64,000 bases of DNA from Halopseudomonas oceani (GTDB lineage Bacteria > Pseudomonadota > Gammaproteobacteria > Pseudomonadales > Pseudomonadaceae), in NCBI RefSeq assembly GCF_002903165.1, contig NZ_PPSK01000001.1, positions 1 through 64,000 on the forward strand, written 5' to 3'. A program made the position numbers and the translations under genes. This document shows, piece after piece, positions 1-8,761 of this stretch (position 1 is its first letter; the number at the start of each line of letters is the position of its first letter). The notes below the pieces were generated by a model. That model was not told the DNA's origin, did no database searches, and worked only from the letters and a program-made list of their open reading frames with translations.

Positions 1-34
1 ATTTTCCGTCAAGCCCTATTTTCGTGCCGGCATG

Positions 35-69
35 AAAAAACCCGGCTTCCTTACGGATAGCCGGGTTTT
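35..69 (-). terminator. Rho-independent terminator of the urt operon
   Basis: A hairpin pairs AGCCGGGT with ACCCGGCT, and on the minus strand it is followed by a run of six T. It lies about 20 bases past the urtE stop codon, so it should end the leftward transporter transcript. Flanking A and T runs on both sides mean it could also work for transcripts arriving from the left. Confidence 0.85.
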
Positions 70-89
70 GCCCTGCGAGACGCAGGTGT

Positions 90-785
90 TCAGACCGACA
101 GATAACGACTGATATGGTCCTTGTCGATTTGCTCACCTACCGCCTCATGGACAATCTTGCCCTTGTCGATCACCAGCATCCGGTCTGCTACTGCCAGCGC
201 GAAGCTCAGCACCTGCTCCGACACGACGATGCTGATCTTGCGCAGCTGCTTGATCTCGTTAAGCGTGGTTGCCAATTGCTTGATGATCGATGGCTGAATC
301 CCCTCGGTTGGCTCATCCAGCAGCAGAATCTTGGGGTCGGCCGCCAGTGCTCGACCGATCGCCAGCTGCTGCTGCTGACCACCTGACAAGTTGCCGGCCT
401 TGCGATGGCGCATTTCCAGCAATACCGGAAACAACTCATAGATGTCATCCGGCACCTTGCGCCGCCCGGTGACTTCCAGCCCGGCCATGATGTTTTCCTC
501 TACTGTCAGGGTCGGAAACACCATCCGCCCTTGCGGCACATAAGCAACGCCATTGGCCACCCGCTGGTAAGACTGCAGCCTGGACAGCTCCTTGCTATTA
601 AAAGTGATCTCCCCGCCGCTGCAGGGAATCATGCCGATCAGCGACTTGAACAGCGTGGTCTTGCCCATGCCGTTGCGGCCCATGATCGCTACCGTCTCAT
701 TCTCACCCACGTCCAGGTCAATACCGTGGATGACCTCACTCATGCCATAACTGACCCGCAGATCACGTACGTTCAGCATGCTCAT
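90..785 (-). CDS. urtE: Urea/short-chain amide ABC transporter ATP-binding protein UrtE
   Basis: This is a 231-residue ABC ATPase of the branched-chain amino acid/urea (LivF-like) group, one of the two cytoplasmic motor subunits of the importer. Visible motifs are the Walker A loop GRNGMGKTT near residue 36, the signature LSGGQQQQLAIG near 133 and the Walker B segment ILLLDEPTEG near 153. It is the last gene of the leftward urtABCDE set, 12 bases after urtD, and is followed by a strong terminator. Family names say urea, but the formamidase and amidase genes next door suggest short amides as substrate. Met3 is an alternative start. Confidence 0.93.
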   Translation of the reverse strand: MSMLNVRDLRVSYGMSEVIHGIDLDVGENETVAIMGRNGMGKTTLFKSLIGMIPCSGGEITFNSKELSRLQSYQRVANGVAYVPQGRMVFPTLTVEENIMAGLEVTGRRKVPDDIYELFPVLLEMRHRKAGNLSGGQQQQLAIGRALAADPKILLLDEPTEGIQPSIIKQLATTLNEIKQLRKISIVVSEQVLSFALAVADRMLVIDKGKIVHEAVGEQIDKDHISRYLSV

Positions 786-797
786 GCTCCTTTGCAG

Positions 798-1538
798 TTA
801 GTGGCCGAGGTAAACCTCGATGACCTTTTCGTTTGCCTGTACTTCGTCCATCTTGCCTTCAGCCAGCAACTTGCCCTGATGGAGAACGGTCACCCGGTGG
901 GCGATGTCCTTGACGAAGTCCATGTCGTGCTCAATCACAATCACCGAGCGGTTTTTGCTGATCCGCCCGAGCAGTTCGGCGGTCGCCTCGCGCTCGGACA
1001 CACTCATCCCCGCCACCGGCTCATCCAGCATCAACAGCTCCGGGTCCTGAATCAGCAGCATGCCAATCTCCAGCCACTGCTTTTGGCCGTGGCTGAGCAG
1101 ACCGGCGCTGGTATCCAGGCGGTCGCTGAGAAAGATCTCTCCGGCGACGTCCATAACCCGTGCATTGACCTGTTCGGTGACTTTGAAAAACAAGCTGCCG
1201 AACACGTTGCGCCCCTTCGGGTACGACAACTCCAGATTTTCCCGCACCGTGAGGTTTTCGTAGATCGACGGAGTCTGAAACTTGCGCCCTACCCCGGCCT
1301 TGACAATGTCGTGTTCGACCAGTTTGGTCAGCTCGGTGTCTTTGAATTTGATCGAGCCCGCCGAGGCTTTGGTCTTGCCGCAGATCAAATCCAGCAGCGT
1401 GGTCTTGCCGGCGCCGTTCGGCCCGATCACCACCCGCACTTCGTTGCGCTCAACGTATAGGTTCAGACCGTCGACCGCCTTGAAGCCATCAAAGGACACA
1501 GTCAGATCTTCGATGGCCAGCAGAATGGGAGAACTCAT
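798..1538 (-). CDS. urtD: Urea/short-chain amide ABC transporter ATP-binding protein UrtD
   Basis: The second ATPase of the importer has 246 residues and resembles LivG. It shows Walker A GPNGAGKTT near residue 39, a divergent signature LSHGQKQWLEIG and Walker B LLMLDEPVAGM. The H-loop histidine follows in VIVIEHDMDFV. Its ATG overlaps the urtC stop codon as ATGA, so translation of the two is probably coupled. UrtD and UrtE are expected to form a heterodimer under the UrtB/UrtC membrane pair. Confidence 0.93.
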   Translation of the reverse strand: MSSPILLAIEDLTVSFDGFKAVDGLNLYVERNEVRVVIGPNGAGKTTLLDLICGKTKASAGSIKFKDTELTKLVEHDIVKAGVGRKFQTPSIYENLTVRENLELSYPKGRNVFGSLFFKVTEQVNARVMDVAGEIFLSDRLDTSAGLLSHGQKQWLEIGMLLIQDPELLMLDEPVAGMSVSEREATAELLGRISKNRSVIVIEHDMDFVKDIAHRVTVLHQGKLLAEGKMDEVQANEKVIEVYLGH

Positions 1539-2677
1539 GAGCGCGCCTCCTGAGCAACCGACTTGCCTTCTTCACTCACCGCCGCCCGCTTGCGCGAGAA
1601 CAGCTTGGCGACCTGCGGACGCACGTAGTCTTCATAGATACCGGCCAGCCCCTGCGGGAACAGCAGCACGACTCCGATGAACAGCGCACCCATGAACACG
1701 ATCCACAGTTGCGGAAAGCTCTCCGACAGCAGAGTCTTGGCCAGATTCACCAGCAGCGCCCCATACACCGCACCAATCAGCGACAGCCGACCGCCAACCG
1801 CGCAGAAGATCACCATTTCAATCGAGGCCACGGTGCCGACGAACGACGGCGACATAAAGCCAACCTGCAGTGCGAACATCGCCCCACCCAACGCCGAGAA
1901 CACGCCGGCCAGGGCAAACACGAAGATCTTGATGTTGGCGACGTCGTACCCGGAGAAACGCACCCGGTCTTCCTGGTCGCGCATGGCGATCAGCAATTTG
2001 CCGTAACGACTGTTGAGTACAAACTGGCCAACCAGCAAGCAGGCGATCAACAGAATGCAGCAGAGGAAATAGAGCAGATACTTGGCACTGTCTGGGCGGA
2101 TGTCCCACCCCAGCATGGTGCGCAGGTCGGTAATGCCGTTGATGCCGCCGGTATAGCCCTGCTGACCGATGATCAGAATGGTGGCGATGGAGGCAATCGC
2201 CTGGGTAATGATCGCGAAGTACACCCCGCCGACCCGGCGCTTGAACATGGCCGCACCAATCAGAAAGGCAACCAGCGCCGGCACCGTCAGGATCAGCAGC
2301 ACAGTCAGCGTCAGGCTGTGAAAGGGCATCCACCCCAACGGCAGCTCGGTGATCTGGTTCCAGTCCATAAAGTCCGGAATACCCGGGGTACTTTGAATCG
2401 CGGTGTTCTCCGGGCTGGATGCTTCCAGCTTGAGGAACATCGCCATGCAATAACCGCCAATACCGAAGAACACCCCCTGCCCGAGACTGAGAATCCCGCC
2501 GTACCCCCAGCAGAGCACCAGCCCTACGGCGACAAACGCATAGGTCAGGTACTTACCGACCAGATTCAGACGGAAGATGTCCAGCGTCAGCGGCAGGATC
2601 ACCATCAGCAGGACGGCCAGCGCGAGCAACTGCAGCAAGCGTTGCCGCCCCCCGAATGCTGCTATCCATTTATCCAT
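1535..2677 (-). CDS. urtC: Urea/short-chain amide ABC transporter permease UrtC
   Basis: This is a 380-residue inner-membrane permease of the LivM type with many hydrophobic segments from about residue 17 to 345. The stretch VLCWGYGGILSLGQGVFFGIG is typical of the first conserved LivM/UrtC loop. The charged C-terminal tail after residue 350 is cytoplasmic by family topology. It pairs with UrtB to form the channel. It starts 27 bases after urtB and overlaps urtD by four bases, so it sits in the middle of one transcript. Confidence 0.92.
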   Translation of the reverse strand: MDKWIAAFGGRQRLLQLLALAVLLMVILPLTLDIFRLNLVGKYLTYAFVAVGLVLCWGYGGILSLGQGVFFGIGGYCMAMFLKLEASSPENTAIQSTPGIPDFMDWNQITELPLGWMPFHSLTLTVLLILTVPALVAFLIGAAMFKRRVGGVYFAIITQAIASIATILIIGQQGYTGGINGITDLRTMLGWDIRPDSAKYLLYFLCCILLIACLLVGQFVLNSRYGKLLIAMRDQEDRVRFSGYDVANIKIFVFALAGVFSALGGAMFALQVGFMSPSFVGTVASIEMVIFCAVGGRLSLIGAVYGALLVNLAKTLLSESFPQLWIVFMGALFIGVVLLFPQGLAGIYEDYVRPQVAKLFSRKRAAVSEEGKSVAQEARS

Positions 2678-2704
2678 TTCAATAACCTCCAGCGCAGGCG
2701 TCGC

Positions 2705-3628
2705 TTAGCGACGCACCTTGCTTGCAAAGAGCCCCTGGGGACGGAACATCAGAATCGCGACCACAGTCAGCAAGGTGATCACCTTGGCCATGGAGCCACT
2801 GAGGAAGAATTCGAGAATCGACTGCGACTGGGCGATGCCGAAGGCCGACACCACGGTGCCGAACAGGCTGGCAGCACCACCGAACACCACTACCAGGAAG
2901 GTGTCGACGATATACAGAGAGCCGGTAGTCGGACCGGTCGAGGCGATAGTGGTAAAGGCGGCACCGGCAACCCCGGCGATACCGCAGCCGAGCGCAAAGG
3001 TAAAGCGGTCTACCCGTTGGGTATTGATACCCGCAGCGTTGGCCATCATCCGATTCTGGGTCGTCGCACGCACCTTGATGCCCCAGCGCGAGCGGTACAG
3101 CAGAATCACCACCAGCACCGTCATCAGCGCGGTGATACCCATGACGAACAGGCCGTTAAGCGGGATATCGATAATGTCGGTCGGCGCCCAGGAGCCCATC
3201 AGCCAGTCCGGCATAACGACGCTGACTTCACGCGGACCAAAGGTCGAACGGTAAATCTGCTGCAGGATCAGCCCCAGCCCCCAGGTCGCCAGCAGCGTAT
3301 CGAGCGGACGGGCATACAGCCGCCGGATCAATAGCATTTCGACCAGGTAGCCAAGTATGAAGGTACCGAGAAATGCCAGCACAACGGCCAGCGGGAAGTA
3401 AAACTGCTGCATCCAGGGCCAGGTTTCGGTGGCCAGCTTGGATACCATCCAGGTGATGTAGGCGCCCAGCGTAAGAAATTCACCATGGGCCATGTTGATG
3501 ACGCCCATCTGCCCGAAGATGATCGCCAGCCCGAGGGCCATCAGCAGAAAGACGCAGAACAGACTCAGGCCACTGAATCCTTGCATCACAAAAATGGCCA
3601 CGAGCTCCTGACTTGAATATCCGCCCAT
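2705..3628 (-). CDS. urtB: Urea/short-chain amide ABC transporter permease UrtB
   Basis: The 307-residue LivH-type permease is the partner of UrtC. The conserved IFGQMGVINMAHGEFLTLGA segment near residue 35 is a hallmark of LivH/UrtB proteins. The reading frame stays open upstream to 3667, but I chose the ATG at 3628 because an AGGAG sits 7 bases before it and the protein then begins just ahead of the first membrane helix. Some UrtB proteins carry a long extracytoplasmic N-terminal domain; this one does not. It follows urtA by 66 bases. Confidence 0.9.
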   Translation of the reverse strand: MGGYSSQELVAIFVMQGFSGLSLFCVFLLMALGLAIIFGQMGVINMAHGEFLTLGAYITWMVSKLATETWPWMQQFYFPLAVVLAFLGTFILGYLVEMLLIRRLYARPLDTLLATWGLGLILQQIYRSTFGPREVSVVMPDWLMGSWAPTDIIDIPLNGLFVMGITALMTVLVVILLYRSRWGIKVRATTQNRMMANAAGINTQRVDRFTFALGCGIAGVAGAAFTTIASTGPTTGSLYIVDTFLVVVFGGAASLFGTVVSAFGIAQSQSILEFFLSGSMAKVITLLTVVAILMFRPQGLFASKVRR

Positions 3629-3694
3629 AATTACTCTCCTAGACGGGTGCGGCCACCTGGACCGCACCCTGTTGCATCACTTCAAACGGACGTC

Positions 3695-4939
3695 TTACTG
3701 GTAGCCTTCCGGGAAGGGATTCGGTTCGATCAGGTCGGACTCGTAAACCACAGTGGCCTGGCCGTCAGCACCCCATTGACCAACCCGCAGCTTGCTCCAC
3801 AGGTGGTGGTTCGGATGAACGCGGACGTAGCCTTCAGGCGCGGTAGTCAGCTCAATATCAGCGGAGGCTGCAGCCACAGCATCAACGTCAAAGCTGCCAG
3901 CCTTCTCAACCGCGGCTTTCCACAGCCAAGGGCCGAGGTAGGCGGCTTGGGTTACGTCGCCGATCACGCTGTCTTCACCCCAGCGTGCCTTGAACGCGTC
4001 GACGAAGGCCTGGTTGTTTTCGTTGTCCAGCGACTGGAAGTACTTCATCGCGGAGTAGAAACCTTCCATGTTCTCACCACCGATACCCAGTACTTCATCC
4101 TCGGTTACCGAAATGGTCATGATGGTTTGACGGTCAGCCGTGATACCGGCGGCCTTGAGCTGCTTCCACCAGGCGACGTTGGAACCGCCAACGATGCTGG
4201 AATAAACAACATCAGGTTTCTTCAGGCGGATCTTGTTGATCAGCGAGCCGAAGTTGGTATTGCCCAGCGGGTAATACTCCTCGCCGACAACTTCGCCACC
4301 CAGCACGTCTTCGATGTGCTTGCGGGCAATCTTGTTGGAGGTGCGCGGCCAGATGTAGTCGGAGCCGACCAGGTAGAAGGTCTTGGCGTCCTTTTCTTCG
4401 GCGATCCAGTCAAGACCGGCGATGATCTGCTGGGTGGCTTCCTGGCCGGTGTAAATCACGTTCTTGGATTGCTCCAGCCCCTCATAGAAGGTCGGGTAGT
4501 AGAGCATGCCGTTCTCGTTCTCGAAGACCGGTAATACCGCCTTACGAGAGGCGGAGGTCCAGCAGCCGAAAACCGAGGCAACGCGGTCCTGAACCAGCAG
4601 CTTGCGGGCCTTCTCGGCAAAGGTCGGCCAGTCACTGGCGCCGTCTTCCTGGATGATTTCGATCTGGCGACCCAGCACACCGCCCATGGCGTTGATCTGC
4701 TCGATGGCCAGCATTTCTGCCTCAACCGAACCGGTTTCGCTGATCGCCATGGTGCCGGTAATGGAGTGGAGAATACCGACTTTGACGGTGTCGTCGGTCA
4801 CGGCCAGCCCAGTGGTATTGACCTCAGCCGTCGGCATATCTGCCGCACCCGCCATGCTGGCCAGGCCCAGACCTGTGCCCAGCGCCAGACCGATCAGGCC
4901 ACGCTTCCAGGCTGGCTTGCTGCGTTTTGAGTCTTGCAT
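3695..4939 (-). CDS. urtA: Urea/short-chain amide ABC transporter substrate-binding protein UrtA
   Basis: This is a 414-residue periplasmic binding protein of the Peripla_BP family. It has an N-terminal export signal (basic start followed by a hydrophobic stretch ending at SMAGAA near residue 32). The mature part begins with VKVGILHSITGTMAISE, the usual first strand of urea/amide-binding proteins. The start is supported by AAGGAG nine bases upstream. It is the first gene of the importer operon and has a sigma54-type promoter about 80 bases upstream. Relatives include UrtA of urea importers and FmdD of Methylophilus amide importers; the sequence alone does not settle which ligand it binds, and context favours amides. 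Confidence 0.92.
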   Translation of the reverse strand: MQDSKRSKPAWKRGLIGLALGTGLGLASMAGAADMPTAEVNTTGLAVTDDTVKVGILHSITGTMAISETGSVEAEMLAIEQINAMGGVLGRQIEIIQEDGASDWPTFAEKARKLLVQDRVASVFGCWTSASRKAVLPVFENENGMLYYPTFYEGLEQSKNVIYTGQEATQQIIAGLDWIAEEKDAKTFYLVGSDYIWPRTSNKIARKHIEDVLGGEVVGEEYYPLGNTNFGSLINKIRLKKPDVVYSSIVGGSNVAWWKQLKAAGITADRQTIMTISVTEDEVLGIGGENMEGFYSAMKYFQSLDNENNQAFVDAFKARWGEDSVIGDVTQAAYLGPWLWKAAVEKAGSFDVDAVAAASADIELTTAPEGYVRVHPNHHLWSKLRVGQWGADGQATVVYESDLIEPNPFPEGYQ

Positions 4940-5019
4940 AGGGTGAATCTCCTTGATGTGGGTAGAACCGGCTGGCAGACCTCTCTCCCCGGCCTGCCTT
5001 GCCTGTCATCAAGGCCTAC

Positions 5020-5036
5020 AGCAACCACTGTGCCAG
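5020..5036 (-). promoter_or_regulatory. Sigma54 (-24/-12) promoter for urtABCDE
   Basis: Read on the minus strand the site is CTGGCACAGTGGTTGCT, which matches the consensus TGGCAC-N5-TTGC exactly, with GG and GC ten bases apart. It lies about 80 bases before the urtA start codon and points at it. Nitrogen-source transporters are commonly sigma54-dependent. Confidence 0.85.
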
Positions 5037-5138
5037 CGCGCCAGAGTGCGCACTGTCAAACCACCATGACGGCCAAAAATCCTTTGCAGATCAATTGACT
5101 GCATAGCTGTATCAAAATCTTCCAGGCGCTCGACTGCG

Positions 5139-5262
5139 GCCAATGTCAAGCAACGGCCAGGGGAAATGACAATCTGCACCTGACATTGTCATGACAATGT
5201 CCAACATCGCTTAGTGACATTGTTAAACCCGCCCGTCTCAGCGCCTGACAATGCGCTGAACA
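5139..5262. promoter_or_regulatory. Cluster of GACAATG/CATTGTC half-sites (putative shared enhancer)
   Basis: Between the two outward sigma54 promoters the heptamer-like word GACATTG/CAATGTC or a close variant recurs: near 5141, 5168, 5182, 5193, 5215 and 5247. One pair forms the perfect palindrome annotated separately. The position is typical of an upstream activator site for a sigma54 activator, and such an activator is encoded at 7102. The remaining bases of this 449-base gene-free gap show no reading frame I would support. Confidence 0.6.
5182..5201. promoter_or_regulatory. Perfect 20-base palindrome (putative activator operator)
   Basis: GACATTGTCATGACAATGTC is its own reverse complement over all 20 bases. 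It lies about 110-150 bases from each of the two divergent sigma54 promoters, a normal enhancer distance. The Fis-type helix-turn-helix of the neighbouring activator would bind such a dyad. Confidence 0.65.
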
Positions 5263-5310
5263 ATTCATTTAAGGCACTGATATATAAGAAATAATAAAAA
5301 CAAAACAAAG

Positions 5311-5326
5311 CTGGCACGGCTTCTGC
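5311..5326 (+). promoter_or_regulatory. Sigma54 (-24/-12) promoter for fmdA
   Basis: The site CTGGCACGGCTTCTGC has GG and GC spaced by ten bases and matches the -24 element TGGCACG perfectly; the -12 element is CTGC rather than TTGC. It lies 62 bases upstream of the fmdA ATG. Together with the opposing site at 5020 it makes a divergent pair of sigma54 promoters. Confidence 0.82.
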
Positions 5327-5388
5327 TCAGGGAAAAGTACGGTCCATACACGGGCCCGACTCATCACCCAAGCAGAGGATTCGCTGTC

Positions 5389-6618
5389 ATGGCAGAAACA
5401 CTGATCAAGATCGATCTGAGCAAGAGCCCTCAGGAGCACGACAACATTCACAACCGCTGGCACCCGGACGTCCCGATGGTCGCCACGGTCAAGCCCGGCT
5501 CTGACTTCATCGTCGAATGCATGGATTGGACCGGCGGCCAGATCGGCAACAACGACAGTGCCGAAGACGTGCGCGACGTCGACCTGAGCAAGGTGCACTA
5601 CCTCAGCGGCCCGATTGCAGTCGAGGGCGCCGAGCCGGGCGACCTGCTGGTCGTCGACATTCTCGACATCGGTGCCTTTGCCGATCAGATGTGGGGGTTC
5701 AACGGCGTGTTCGCCAAAGAGAACGGCGGCGGCTTCCTGACCGAACACTACCCGGAAGCGCGCAAGACCATCTGGGACTTTAACGGCATCTATACCAAGT
5801 CTCGCCATATTCCGGGCGTGGAGTTCATCGGCCTGATGCACCCCGGCCTGATCGGTTGCCTGCCGTCGCAGGACCTACTGGATGAATGGAACAGCCGCGA
5901 GCAGGCGCTGATTGATACCGACCCGGATCGCGTTCCAGCTCTGGCCAACCCGCCGTACGCCCCGACCGCGCATGTCGGCCGTGCCACCGGTGACGCTGCC
6001 GCCAAGGTCGCTGCTGAAGGTGCGCGCACCGTACCGCCGCGCGAACACGGTGGTAACTGTGACATCAAGGATCTGACCAAAGGCTCACGGGTGTTCTTCC
6101 CGGTATATGTGAAGGGCGGCGGCCTGTCGATGGGCGACCTGCACTTCTCCCAGGGCGACGGCGAAATTACCTTCTGCGGCGCCATCGAGATGGCTGGCTG
6201 GATTCATATCCGCGTCAACGTCATCAAGGATGGCTGCAAGAAGTACGGCGTGAAGAACCCGATCTTCCAGCCCAGCGACATGGCGCCAAGCTACAAGAAA
6301 CACCTGATCTTCGAAGGCATCTCGGTCGACGAGAGCGGCAAGCAGCACTATCTGGATGCGCACGTTGCCTACCGTCAGGCCTGCCTGAATGCCATCGAAT
6401 ACCTGAAGAAATTCGGTTACAGCGGCGCCCAGGCGTACTCGCTGCTCGGCACAGCACCGGTGCAGGGTCACATCAGCGGTATCGTCGACGTGCCGAACGT
6501 CTGCGCCACCATCTGGATTCCGACCGAGATATTCGACTTCGACATCATGCCGAACGCCGAAGGCCCGACCATCGCGGTAAGCAGTCCGGAAGTGCCAACA
6601 GCCCTCTGGAAAGGCTGA
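5389..6618 (+). CDS. fmdA: Formamidase (acetamidase/formamidase family)
   Basis: This 409-residue cytoplasmic enzyme of the FmdA/AmdA family hydrolyses formamide to formate and ammonia. Length and the opening segment (DLSKSPQEHDNIHNRWHPDV) match bacterial formamidases, as do EPGDLLVVDILDIGA, the glycine-rich GGNCDIKDLTKGS and the FSQGDGEITFCGAIEMAG region near residue 255. This family is unrelated to the nitrilase-fold amidase encoded at 8762. It is the first gene of the rightward arm, behind a sigma54 promoter and an AGAGG ribosome site. Formamide is the likely main substrate; other short amides are possible. Confidence 0.93.
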   Translation: MAETLIKIDLSKSPQEHDNIHNRWHPDVPMVATVKPGSDFIVECMDWTGGQIGNNDSAEDVRDVDLSKVHYLSGPIAVEGAEPGDLLVVDILDIGAFADQMWGFNGVFAKENGGGFLTEHYPEARKTIWDFNGIYTKSRHIPGVEFIGLMHPGLIGCLPSQDLLDEWNSREQALIDTDPDRVPALANPPYAPTAHVGRATGDAAAKVAAEGARTVPPREHGGNCDIKDLTKGSRVFFPVYVKGGGLSMGDLHFSQGDGEITFCGAIEMAGWIHIRVNVIKDGCKKYGVKNPIFQPSDMAPSYKKHLIFEGISVDESGKQHYLDAHVAYRQACLNAIEYLKKFGYSGAQAYSLLGTAPVQGHISGIVDVPNVCATIWIPTEIFDFDIMPNAEGPTIAVSSPEVPTALWKG

Positions 6619-6628
6619 TAGCACAGCA

Positions 6629-6656
6629 GTGGCCCGCACCAGCATGGGCGGGCCAC
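6629..6656 (+). other. Intercistronic hairpin between fmdA and fmdB
   Basis: GTGGCCCGC pairs perfectly with GCGGGCCAC around a 10-base loop. No T-run follows, so it may stabilise or process the fmdA message or act as a weak attenuator rather than a full terminator. Confidence 0.55.
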
Positions 6657-6688
6657 ATCTTCCAAGTCGCACGTTTGCGGAGCAGATA

Positions 6689-7012
6689 ATGCCTTTATAC
6701 GATTTTGAATGTACCGACTGCGGCCCCTTCGAAGCGCTGCTGCCGAGCAGTGAGCGGAACCTGCCACGGGCCTGCCCAATCTGCTCGCAGCCCATGCAGC
6801 GCCGCATCAGCGCACCTCGCCTGCAGACCCTCAGCGCCCATCAGCGCAAGGCACACGAGACCAACGAGCGCAGCGCTCACGCCCCCAAGGTCAGCCACGG
6901 GCACAGTTGTTGCAGCTCCGGTAGTTGCCAGCACACCAAGCGCAAGGAGGGAGAACCTCCTGCCCTCAAACAACAGTCTGGACCACGACGACCCTGGATG
7001 ATCAGTCACTAG
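6689..7012 (+). CDS. fmdB: FmdB-type zinc ribbon protein
   Basis: The 107-residue protein begins MPLYDFECTDCG and has the FmdB zinc ribbon with Cys8, Cys11, Cys29 and Cys32. The C-terminal half is basic and ends in a Cys/His-rich patch (HGHSCCSSGSCQH), which might bind a second metal. FmdB was named as a putative regulator beside Methylophilus formamidase, but its biochemical role is unsettled. The start is set by the family N terminus. It lies between formamidase and the activator gene, so it is probably co-transcribed with them. Confidence 0.85.
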   Translation: MPLYDFECTDCGPFEALLPSSERNLPRACPICSQPMQRRISAPRLQTLSAHQRKAHETNERSAHAPKVSHGHSCCSSGSCQHTKRKEGEPPALKQQSGPRRPWMISH

Positions 7013-7101
7013 ATCAGAGGCGGTGCAGACCGCTTACCCAGTCAGCAGTGCAGGGATGACAGGTCGCGTGGATATCAGCCAACGCGGAGGATCTGTTCAT
7101 C

Positions 7102-8730
7102 TTGAATGCCATACAGAAACGGACAGCCCAACAGATGATGAAGCGCGAACTCGTCGTCATTCTGGAGATGGCCAAGCTCCTCGAGAAACCACTGGATGCC
7201 CCACGCACCATTCAGGGCATCCTGCGTTTGCTGTCTCAGCTCTATGGACTGAACTGTGGACGCGTCAGCCTGCCGGAAGCGAACTCCCAGTCGCTACAGG
7301 TGAAGTACTCCTACGGCTTGTCAGTTGATGATCTCAAGGCCGGCCGCTTCAACGTCGACATCAATCAGGGCGTGACCGGCTATGTGATGCGCACCGGATC
7401 GATCGGTCTGGTGCCCGACGTCAACGACGAGCCACTGTTTGTGCGCCGCATTACCGAACTGTCGCACCACAGCGGCGGCCGCATGGCTTTTATCGCTGTG
7501 CCGATTCTCGAATCCGGCACCCCGATTGGCGTGCTCTCGGTGCAGCGCGAAGGCATGCACGAACGCCCCTTCGACGAAGACATCAGCCTGCTGCGCGTGG
7601 CCGCCGCGATGATCGGACAGGTGCTGCGCATCCACCAGTTTGTGGTGGACCAGACCGAGCATCTGGTCAAGGAAAACCAGAGCCTGCGCCACAGCATCGC
7701 GGTCGAAGGCATGCTCAAGCAGAGCCTCGCCCACGGCATCCTCGGCAGCAGCCCGGCCTTGATGGACGCGGTGCGCTCGACCATTCAGGTCGCCCACAGC
7801 GATGCCCCGGTGATGCTGCTCGGCGAGTCCGGCACCGGCAAGGAAAAATTTGCGCGGATGATCCACCAGCAGAGCGACCGCCGCGAGAAGCCGTTCATCT
7901 GCATCAACTGTGCGGCGATTCCGGCAGACCTGCTTGAATCCGAACTGTTCGGCCACACCAAGGGCGCCTTCACCGGCGCGTCACAGAACAAGCAAGGCAA
8001 GATCGTCCAGGCCGACGGCGGCACGCTGTTTCTCGACGAAATCGGCGACATGCCGCTGTCACTGCAGGCCAAGCTGCTGCGCGTACTGCAGGAGAAGAAG
8101 GTCGACCCGATCGGTAGTCACGACTCCGTCGCCGTGGACTTTCGGGTGATTACCGCTACCCACGTCAACCTGCAGGCCTCGGTCAACCAGGGCGCCTTCC
8201 GCCTTGACCTGTTCTATCGCCTGCACGTGGTGCCGGTACACCTGCCGCCGCTGCGCGAGCGCCAGGAAGACATCCGTCAGTTGGCCCTGCACTTTCTCAA
8301 CGAACTCAACCACCACTACGAACGCAACTGGAGCCTGGCAGCCGACGCCTTTGCGGTACTCGAAGGCTTCGACTGGCCCGGCAATATCCGGCAGTTGCAG
8401 AACGTACTGGAGCGGGCCTCACTGACCAGCGATCAGGAGCTGATTGATGCCGACAAGCTGCGTCAGGCACTGGCCTCGGAAAGCTCGATAGCAATCCCCG
8501 GCAACCGCCAGCCACAGGCCACCGCCGAGGTCGCCGCCCCTGGACCCAGCGACAACGCGCCCCGCCAGTACGGGCGCTCCTACAACTGGGTACAGGAAGA
8601 CGAGGCCGACCGTATCCGCGCGATGCTATCGCAAACCAATAACAACCAGTCTGAAGCCGCACGCCGCCTGAACATCAGCCTGCGGCAACTGCGCTATCGG
8701 GTCGACAAACTCGGCATCGGGCGCAACTGA
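7102..8730 (+). CDS. Sigma54-dependent activator, GAF-AAA+-Fis (NifA-like)
   Basis: The 542-residue protein has an N-terminal GAF sensor domain (about residues 20-185), an AAA+ domain with Walker A GESGTGKE at 241 and the sigma54-contact motif GAFTGA at 288, and a Fis-type helix-turn-helix at the C terminus ([18 protein letters not shown]). It lacks a receiver domain, so activity is probably set by a ligand or partner bound at the GAF domain. It lies inside the amide operon between fmdB and amiE, and should drive both divergent sigma54 promoters. The chosen start is TTG with GGAGG 11 bases upstream; ATG at 7135 is the alternative. Confidence 0.9.
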   Translation: MNAIQKRTAQQMMKRELVVILEMAKLLEKPLDAPRTIQGILRLLSQLYGLNCGRVSLPEANSQSLQVKYSYGLSVDDLKAGRFNVDINQGVTGYVMRTGSIGLVPDVNDEPLFVRRITELSHHSGGRMAFIAVPILESGTPIGVLSVQREGMHERPFDEDISLLRVAAAMIGQVLRIHQFVVDQTEHLVKENQSLRHSIAVEGMLKQSLAHGILGSSPALMDAVRSTIQVAHSDAPVMLLGESGTGKEKFARMIHQQSDRREKPFICINCAAIPADLLESELFGHTKGAFTGASQNKQGKIVQADGGTLFLDEIGDMPLSLQAKLLRVLQEKKVDPIGSHDSVAVDFRVITATHVNLQASVNQGAFRLDLFYRLHVVPVHLPPLRERQEDIRQLALHFLNELNHHYERNWSLAADAFAVLEGFDWPGNIRQLQNVLERASLTSDQELIDADKLRQALASESSIAIPGNRQPQATAEVAAPGPSDNAPRQYGRSYNWVQEDEADRIRAMLSQTNNNQSEAARRLNISLRQLRYRVDKLGIGRN

Positions 8731-8761
8731 CTGCAACTCAACCGCAACAAAGGAGTTACCC

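Noticed and set aside
1709-3334. Long open frame (541 codons) on the plus strand opposite urtC/urtB
   Set aside because: It is antisense to two clear permease genes, is rich in His/Gln/Arg as expected for the complement of GC-rich membrane-protein codons, and has no recognisable domain.
3629-3667. Upstream extension of UrtB by 13 residues
   Set aside because: The extension lacks a ribosome site and precedes the first helix with an Arg-rich stretch; the ATG at 3628 has a good AGGAG.
5269-5841. Minus-strand frame spanning the fmdA promoter and 5' end
   Set aside because: It covers the sigma54 promoter and is antisense to FmdA; no domain is visible.
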